Of a stretch of 28,222 nt of DNA, positions 24,281-28,222 are shown one piece after another; position 1 is the first letter of the stretch, and each line of letters starts with the position of its first letter. Location: contig JALOBP010000034.1 of NCBI GenBank assembly GCA_023228295.1, positions 1-28,222 on the forward strand. The letters are read 5' to 3'. The notes below the pieces were generated by a model. It searched no databases, had not been told where the DNA came from, and was given only the letters and a program-made list of their open reading frames with translations. Origin of the DNA: Methanoregula sp. GTDB taxonomy: Archaea > Halobacteriota > Methanomicrobia > Methanomicrobiales > Methanospirillaceae. A program made the translations under genes and the position numbers.

Positions 24281-24599
24281 TAACAAATCACAAAAGTTCA
24301 ACGGTCTCACTGTACTTTTACGATATTATATATTTTTCTCTTTGGAAAAAATTGGTGAATATTGTTTGTTTTCAAAAAAAACGAAAAAATTATGGTGCAC
24401 CAGATGAATTCAGGGGGTGGGGCGGAATGGTACCGGAGAAATACGGGCGGGAAATGTTTTTATGGGGAACCGGAGGAACCGGGCGGGAGACGATGGGGCG
24501 GGGGGTTCATGCAATCCGGCAGGGGATGACGCTCACCTCAACACATCAACTGCCCGGGATAAAATTAATAGACCCGGTAACAATGTAGGTATAAGACAC
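24281..24599. other. Gene-free spacer between surface block and TA island
   Basis: The left part (to about 24400) is very AT-rich, with a second TATA-like ATATTATATATTTTT at about 24323-24337. The right part (24410-24530) is G-rich, with TTTTTATGGGGAACCGG and GGGCGGGAGA, which partly recur near 27715 and 28165. I see no supportable gene; open frames here have no start signals. Confidence 0.5.
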
Positions 24600-24902
24600 A
24601 TGAACCCGGAAACCGACATCTACACGATTCTCATCCAAAAACGGCATGAGATCCTCTCGCTTGCACAGCGGAGAGGAGCCAGGAATGTCCGGATCTTTGG
24701 ATCAGTGGCACGGCACGAAGCCCGGGGGGACAGCGATATTGATCTCCTGATCGATCTGGACCCTGAACGGAGTCTTCTCGATGTCGGCGGTCTTGCAATG
24801 GATCTCTCGCAACTGCTTAATCGGTCGGTTGATGTGGTAACAGAAGCTGGACTTCGGGACCGGATACGTTCACGAGTACTGAGTGAAGCGCGGGCCTTAT
24901 GA
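24600..24902 (+). CDS. mntA: MntA-type nucleotidyltransferase antitoxin
   Basis: A 100-residue minimal nucleotidyltransferase. The catalytic motif is GSX10DXD (GSVARHEARGDSDID), preceded by VRIF and followed by LLIDLDPE. A C-terminal helix carries VDVVTEAGLRDRIRSRVLSEA. MntA antitoxins neutralise the HEPN RNase HepT by adenylylating the Tyr of its R-x4-H-x-Y motif. The ATG at 24600 is used; the longer frame upstream has no family similarity. Its TGA overlaps the expected ATG of hepT at 24899 (ATGA). The gene looks intact although its partner is frameshifted. Confidence 0.92.
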   Translation: MNPETDIYTILIQKRHEILSLAQRRGARNVRIFGSVARHEARGDSDIDLLIDLDPERSLLDVGGLAMDLSQLLNRSVDVVTEAGLRDRIRSRVLSEARAL

Positions 24903-25226
24903 GAGATGATCGTGAACGCGTACTGGATATCAGAAGCCATTGAACGAATTGGAAAGGTTGCGGTTCGTGGTCGTGATTACTTCTTCGATGATGAAATGGC
25001 ACAGGTATGGGTTATCCATCATCTCCAGATCATCGGGGAAGCAGTTCGGGGGATCTCATCGGAATTCAGGGGCCGGAACCCGAATATCCCGTGGTCGGAT
25101 ATCATAGGTATGAGAAATATTCTTATCCACCACTATTTTGGAATTGACAGGGATGCGGTCTGGAAAGTGGTCGAACACGATCTGCCGGCTCTTAAAAGCC
25201 AGCTCCAGCTTCTTGTCCAGGAATGA
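24899..25226 (+). pseudogene. hepT: HepT-type HEPN toxin with an early frameshift
   Basis: The family N-terminus, MRDDRERVLDI, is encoded from the ATG at 24899, which overlaps the mntA stop, but that frame stops after 14 codons. The rest of the toxin (SEAIERIGKV to LQLLVQE) continues in another frame from about 24932, as if two bases had been lost or one gained next to GATATCA. The body is otherwise complete, including the RNase motif R-x4-H-x-Y (RNILIHHY). Translation could instead begin at the ATG at 24906, giving a 106-residue product whose first eight residues (MIVNAYWI) are the family N-terminus read out of frame. So this is either a recent pseudogene or a toxin with an altered N-terminus. 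Confidence 0.75.
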
Positions 25227-25395
25227 CCTCCGCCATAATACATCCGTCTCGCATACCATTGCCCATGACCCTGTGCCTTTTAACTGGGAATCATACCCTG
25301 TGCAGGGAACTATTTTATGGGGCGGCCGGATGGTTATGAATCGAGAGGTACCGGATGAAGTGATCATCGCATAAACCAGCCCAGATCTGGCCGGC

Positions 25396-25835
25396 TCATA
25401 CGGTGAAAAGCGATTCCATCTTAAGATCCCGGATCAGCCAGGCAGCAATCGATCTCCGCTGGCAGATCCGGAACATGCCCATGTCATCAGTAAAAAGGGG
25501 AACCGACTGCAGCTCGGCAAGCCCAAGAAAAAAGGTATCAAAACCGGGGCATCCTTCATTGAGGGCAATGGTCTTCGCATTCCCGAAAATCCGGTCTTCC
25601 GGAACAAGCGTGTAACTGGTCTCCACTTCATTGCAGACCTCGCCGGAATCATGGGAATTGGAAAGCCTCGTGGATACCGCAGCAATCTCGATAAGGCCGC
25701 AGCGGGGAAGAAGAACTTCTATCCCGTGTTCATCAAGAGCGGCAAGCAAAGAAACACAGCACTCTTGCGTGAGGGGGAGAAAAGTGCCTTGATAATAACA
25801 GAGGTATCAACAACACCGGATGAAAAATCAGGCAT
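25396..25835 (-). pseudogene. PIN-domain toxin gene with a frameshift
   Basis: The N-terminal frame starts at the ATG at 25835 and reads MPDFSSGVVDTSVIIKALF, with the first catalytic Asp of the PIN fold. It runs out of frame at a short T-run (A-run at 25748-25750 on the plus strand). The following frame continues LLAALDEHGIEVLLPRCGLIE with the conserved Glu, then GFDTFFLGLAE and LFTDDMG with the remaining acidic residues, to VSLFTV-like sequence ending at 25396. Restoring one base gives a full PIN protein of about 145 residues. The downstream part alone has only a TTG start and lacks the first Asp, so it should be inactive. It follows the DUF104 antitoxin on the same strand. Confidence 0.75.
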
Positions 25836-26032
25836 CCTGTATTCGTCTCCGGTTCTCTCGAAGGATAGTATCGATATCCTCTTTAGCCTCCGGTTCCCCG
25901 TAATTTTTTTACAAAATCAGATAATTTTTTCCGTATCACAACTTCTACCCGGGCATGTTCCGGAAGGTTCACACGATCCTCAAGTATCAGTGTCCCTTCT
26001 TTATACACGGCATTCGTTTTGATTGCAGACAT
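25828..26032 (-). pseudogene. DUF104 (AF2212-like) antitoxin gene with a frameshift
   Basis: From the ATG at 26032 the frame reads MSAIKTNAVYKEGTLILEDR, then VNLPEHARVEVVIRKKLSDF. This is the DUF104 pattern (a-VYe-G-l-kPle-vdLpEg-eVev-I). The frame reaches a stop at 25883. The expected continuation, YGEPEAKEDIDTILRENRRR, lies in the next frame and ends at 25828, just past the start of the PIN gene. The shift maps to a seven-A run (T7 at 25904-25910 on the plus strand). Removing one base restores a ~67-residue antitoxin whose stop would overlap the toxin start, the normal layout. It is too short for most gene callers. Confidence 0.75.
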
Positions 26033-26171
26033 AATCCATCAGAACCTTGTAGTTCATATCATACTCGCAGGGAATGAAAGATAATGGTTGTTATTGAAGG
26101 AACAGGTGGATCGGGTTCATGGTGTGGTGCACGCGGGTGCCGGGGGACGCAGCACGGGAAATTTTTTTACG

Positions 26172-26240
26172 GGAGGATCGGATACGTTCCCGGATATTGA
26201 GTGAAGCACCGGCCTTTTGAGAGACGATCGGGAACGGGTC
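26172..26240 (+). pseudogene. Fossil of a second mntA-hepT junction
   Basis: About 65 bp aligning with 24862-24927, the mntA 3' end and hepT start. It contains CGGATACGTTC-C, GAGTGAAGC, GGCCTT and GAGAGACGATCGGGAACG. It encodes the tail RIRSR-SE-A and then (M/L)RDDRERV, with the start codon changed to TTG. Nothing of either gene survives beyond it. It shows that a second MntA/HepT copy once lay here. Confidence 0.7.
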
Positions 26241-26262
26241 GTGAGGATGGGATGTGCGGCGT

Positions 26263-26652
26263 TTAATAGCCGATGACCTTCAGCCCCGGGATCTTTTCAA
26301 AATGCCGGTCTCGGGTAATGATCTCGCTATCAGAACAGAGCACGATTGCCGCGATCGCCTCGTCAAAATCCCCGACCGGATTACCGGAAAGGGAGAGCCC
26401 CGCAGCAAGCCTGCCAAATACTTCGTACACGGTCGCGTCCAGCGGGAGAATGGTGAACAGTGCAAGAATGCTTCCGACTCTCTCGACGTTCCTGCGGTCT
26501 TTCGAGACGTACGCTCCCTTATATAATTCCATGGCAGTGACGGCAGTCGTGGAGAGGGCGATACCCTGCCCTTCGTACCCTTCGTAGGTCCTGATTGCCG
26601 CCGGGTCCTGCCGCATCAGATCGATAAGGAACGACGTATCGGCTACCGGCAT
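26263..26652 (-). CDS. vapC: VapC PIN-domain toxin
   Basis: A 129-residue PIN-domain endoribonuclease with all four acidic positions: D5 (ADTSFLIDL), E42 (AMELYKGA), D95 (GDFDEAIAA) and D115 (ITRDRHFEKI). Length is normal for VapC. VapC toxins cleave tRNA or rRNA and are held inactive by the cognate VapB. The ATG at 26652 directly abuts the vapB stop (no gap). The gene appears intact and functional. Confidence 0.94.
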   Translation of the reverse strand: MPVADTSFLIDLMRQDPAAIRTYEGYEGQGIALSTTAVTAMELYKGAYVSKDRRNVERVGSILALFTILPLDATVYEVFGRLAAGLSLSGNPVGDFDEAIAAIVLCSDSEIITRDRHFEKIPGLKVIGY

Positions 26653-26880
26653 TCAGAACCTGGCCTCACGCATCGTTTCTTTCCGCATATCGCGGGAGAC
26701 CGTCTCTGTGGAATCCGCAAGCCCGGTACAATCGCCCAGCTCCGCGAGCACGTCGGATAATTTCCGCTTCACCGGATAATACGTCACGATAACATCCGAG
26801 AAGCTGGTCTTCTCATCTTTCTTGAGTGCCCGCAAGCGTTCATACGCCTCCTCAGTTATGCTGATGGTTTTTGTGGACAT
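26653..26880 (-). CDS. vapB: VapB-type antitoxin
   Basis: 75 residues. The N-terminal DNA-binding segment MSTKTISITEEAYERLRALK and the following SFSDVI match the VapB/DUF217 antitoxin family of archaea. The charged C-terminal half (MRKETMREARF) is the toxin-binding tail. The ATG at 26880 has no Shine-Dalgarno sequence, but a minus-strand TTAAATAC (26903-26910) lies about 27 nt upstream, implying a leaderless message. It pairs with the abutting vapC. Confidence 0.9.
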   Translation of the reverse strand: MSTKTISITEEAYERLRALKKDEKTSFSDVIVTYYPVKRKLSDVLAELGDCTGLADSTETVSRDMRKETMREARF

Positions 26881-26902
26881 GGTTAGTTCTGTGTATGTAT
26901 GT

Positions 26903-26910
26903 GTATTTAA
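26903..26910 (-). promoter_or_regulatory. TATA box, leaderless vapBC promoter
   Basis: Minus-strand TTAAATAC centred about 27 nt before the vapB ATG at 26880. This spacing puts the transcription start at the start codon. Confidence 0.55.
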
Positions 26911-27036
26911 GGATTAAGTGCCGGGGAACGTTGGCCGGGGATTCTCATCCATTACGCGATCTTCCGGGTGAGCGTTCGCGGTACCGATGATCCGATCTTC
27001 CGGGACATGTAGGTAACTTGTTTTCACCGTCACAAA

Positions 27037-27045
27037 TTTTATATG
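27037..27045 (+). promoter_or_regulatory. TATA box, leaderless vapBC promoter
   Basis: TTTTATATG centred about 27 nt before the ATG at 27068, with no Shine-Dalgarno in between. The arrangement is the same as at the divergent vapBC pair on the other side of this spacer. Confidence 0.6.
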
Positions 27046-27067
27046 ATTGACACGTAAACAGCATACT

Positions 27068-27295
27068 ATGTCTACAACTTCTGTTTACAGCGTCCGTATC
27101 GATGCCCGGGTCCGTAAGATAATCGAAGAGATCAACGACCCCTCGTGGCAGGAGGAGGTCCGTACCCTGATCGAACGGTCAGCCAGGAAAAAACGCAAAG
27201 CACAGATCCTGGCCCGGGCACGGGAAGCCCACCGGACTCAGGAAGAGGGATTGCCAGCCGCAGAATCCATACGGGCGGATCGCGATGCACGATAA
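27068..27295 (+). CDS. VapB-like antitoxin
   Basis: 75 residues from the ATG at 27068, chosen over an in-frame upstream ATG (27047) because the TATA box lies within the longer version's reach. The N-terminus TTSVYSVRIDARVRKIIEE looks like a ribbon-helix-helix DNA-binding segment. The middle is Lys/Arg-rich (ARKKRKAQILARAREA), followed by an acidic toxin-binding tail. The 3' end overlaps the PIN toxin gene by 11 nt, the usual antitoxin-toxin layout. The antitoxin call rests on position, size and the RHH-like start. Confidence 0.85.
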   Translation: MSTTSVYSVRIDARVRKIIEEINDPSWQEEVRTLIERSARKKRKAQILARAREAHRTQEEGLPAAESIRADRDAR

Positions 27296-27698
27296 CGTAG
27301 TGCTGGACTCAAGTATCATAGCTGCGATCTTTTTTCCGGAGAAGATCTCCGGAAAATCCCTTGAGATAGCGGAAAACCATGACTGCATAACCGTCGACCT
27401 TGCCTACGCAGAAGTTGCCAATGTTGCATGGAAGCGGAGCAGCCATACCGGTCAGGATACGGAAATGGCAAAAAACATGCTGGGCGAGTGCACGGCATTT
27501 ATCCGCGAGACCTGCCAGGTACTGCAGGCACAGGATCTGGTACCGGCAGCATATGATCTGGCATGCCGCCACCGGATAACCGTATACGATGCCCTGTTCC
27601 TTGCCGCTGCGGTACAGTGTGCATCGCCCCTGGTAACCGCAGATAAAAAACTCCATCTCGCGGCAAAGCAGATCGTGAAGACCGAACTGGTCCATTGA
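27285..27698 (+). CDS. vapC: VapC PIN-domain toxin
   Basis: A 137-residue PIN-domain protein with the acidic residues D8 (VLDSSIIAA), E43 (YAEVANVAW), D102 (VYDALFLAAA) and D120 (LVTADKKL). The D-x-S and T-x-D contexts are typical of archaeal VapC. The ATG at 27285 lies inside the antitoxin gene. It belongs to a different PIN subgroup from the 26263-26652 toxin (YDALFLAAA versus FDEAIAAI). It appears intact. Confidence 0.93.
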   Translation: MHDNVVLDSSIIAAIFFPEKISGKSLEIAENHDCITVDLAYAEVANVAWKRSSHTGQDTEMAKNMLGECTAFIRETCQVLQAQDLVPAAYDLACRHRITVYDALFLAAAVQCASPLVTADKKLHLAAKQIVKTELVH

Positions 27699-27884
27699 TC
27701 TGCCCGGGAGAAAGGATTATAGGAGAGCATCGGTCTCCCGGGCGGGAGACGGCGAAGGTGACGGAGTGCAGTGAACCACCTGGCAGGCACAGGAAATAAC
27801 CCGGAGCGGATGACGATAAAAATTATCCGTCCAGGGAATTCTTTGATGATCTTGCCGGAATCGACAACCGAATCGACAACCCGT

Positions 27885-28076
27885 TTACGCCATCACGTAC
27901 CGCGTCACACGTCCCTTTCCTTCGATCCTGATGACGTTGTTCACAACCATTTGCATCAGCTCCTTACCTGCGGCCTGCCGGGAAATACCATACACCCGCA
28001 TCAGATCGCCGCTCTTCACCGAACCATGGGCATGGATGTACTCGATAATCTTCATCTGCCGCCCGGTAAGAGCCAC
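27885..28076 (-). CDS. Small winged-helix DNA-binding protein
   Basis: 63 residues from a GTG at 28076 with GGAGG 4-5 nt upstream. It contains a complete small winged helix: RQMKIIEYIHAHGSVKSGDL, then VYGISRQAAGKELMQM as the recognition helix, and VNNVIRIEGKGRVTRYVM as the wing. This resembles the DeoR-type or RecG-C-terminal-like HTH seen alone or at the end of larger regulators. It could be a stand-alone regulator or the C-terminal remnant of a longer protein; no partner domain is visible in the upstream 146 bp to the window edge. Confidence 0.7.
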   Translation of the reverse strand: MALTGRQMKIIEYIHAHGSVKSGDLMRVYGISRQAAGKELMQMVVNNVIRIEGKGRVTRYVMA

Positions 28077-28222
28077 CTGACCTCCTGCTACATTCGGGTG
28101 CTCATCGGATTGCCTCCCCCGCCAATAACTGGTGCGGGCGTGTCGGGGAGCACTCGCAGGGATAGGATTATGGGGTGCCGGACGGGAGACTACTTTCCTT
28201 TGAATTTACTATACGCTTCTGC

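Noticed and set aside
24352..24588. Plus-strand open frame before mntA
   Set aside because: It starts in an AT-rich promoter-like tract, has low-complexity Gly/Arg content, and shows no start signal or family similarity.

Overview
The window reads as a chromosomal segment of a methanogenic archaeon, most likely of the order Methanomicrobiales (Methanoregula-like). This is an inference from several signals. There are large PKD-domain surface proteins, archaeal AT-rich TATA-type promoters with some apparently leaderless starts, a TiaS-like protein, an archaeal MoxR/DUF58/VWA cluster and many VapBC and MntA/HepT modules. I saw no rRNA, tRNA, CRISPR array or insertion sequence.

Layout. Positions 1-221 hold one copy of a ~200 bp intergenic repeat. 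Positions 222-3081 (minus) are a moxR - DUF58 - VWA operon. A divergent promoter region leads to a small membrane-anchored protein (3276-4043, plus). Positions 4083-8528 (minus) are one tight operon: TiaS-like protein, membrane-anchored surface protein, ECF S-component, double-ATPase EcfA, EcfT. Positions 8541-9026 hold the second repeat copy. Positions 9027-10637 (minus) encode a BatD-like membrane protein that may partner the moxR cluster. Positions 10788-14918 (plus) run from a PKD surface protein straight into a trio: soluble ABC ATPase, HypB/G3E-like GTPase and a [4Fe-4S] protein with a His-rich tail. This looks like an uncharacterised metallocentre-assembly system. A small zinc-ribbon protein follows at 15345-15596.

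Positions 15662-24228 (minus) are a surface-protein block. It contains a stand-alone domain protein, an ~1811-residue PQQ-propeller/PKD protein, and a seven-PKD protein whose repeats carry Ca-binding-like loops. Positions 24600-27698 are a dense toxin-antitoxin island: MntA/HepT with a frameshifted toxin, a DUF104/PIN pair in which both genes are frameshifted, a fossil of a second MntA/HepT, and two intact VapBC pairs. A small winged-helix gene closes the window.

The unifying observation is an unrecognised ~200-250 residue extracellular domain, called X here. It occurs five times in four proteins. Its first half (A) carries a GG-x-x-x-x-H-[IV]-S motif and its second half (B) a QTF...YGPQ-W-[KR]-P motif. 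In three proteins the order is A-B. In the ECF-operon protein (7014-7817) the order is B-A, which is what a natural circular permutation would give. That protein sits in an operon with a vitamin-type transporter, and another X protein sits directly upstream of the metallocentre trio. Domain X may therefore be a ligand-capture module as well as a structural surface module, but that is inference.
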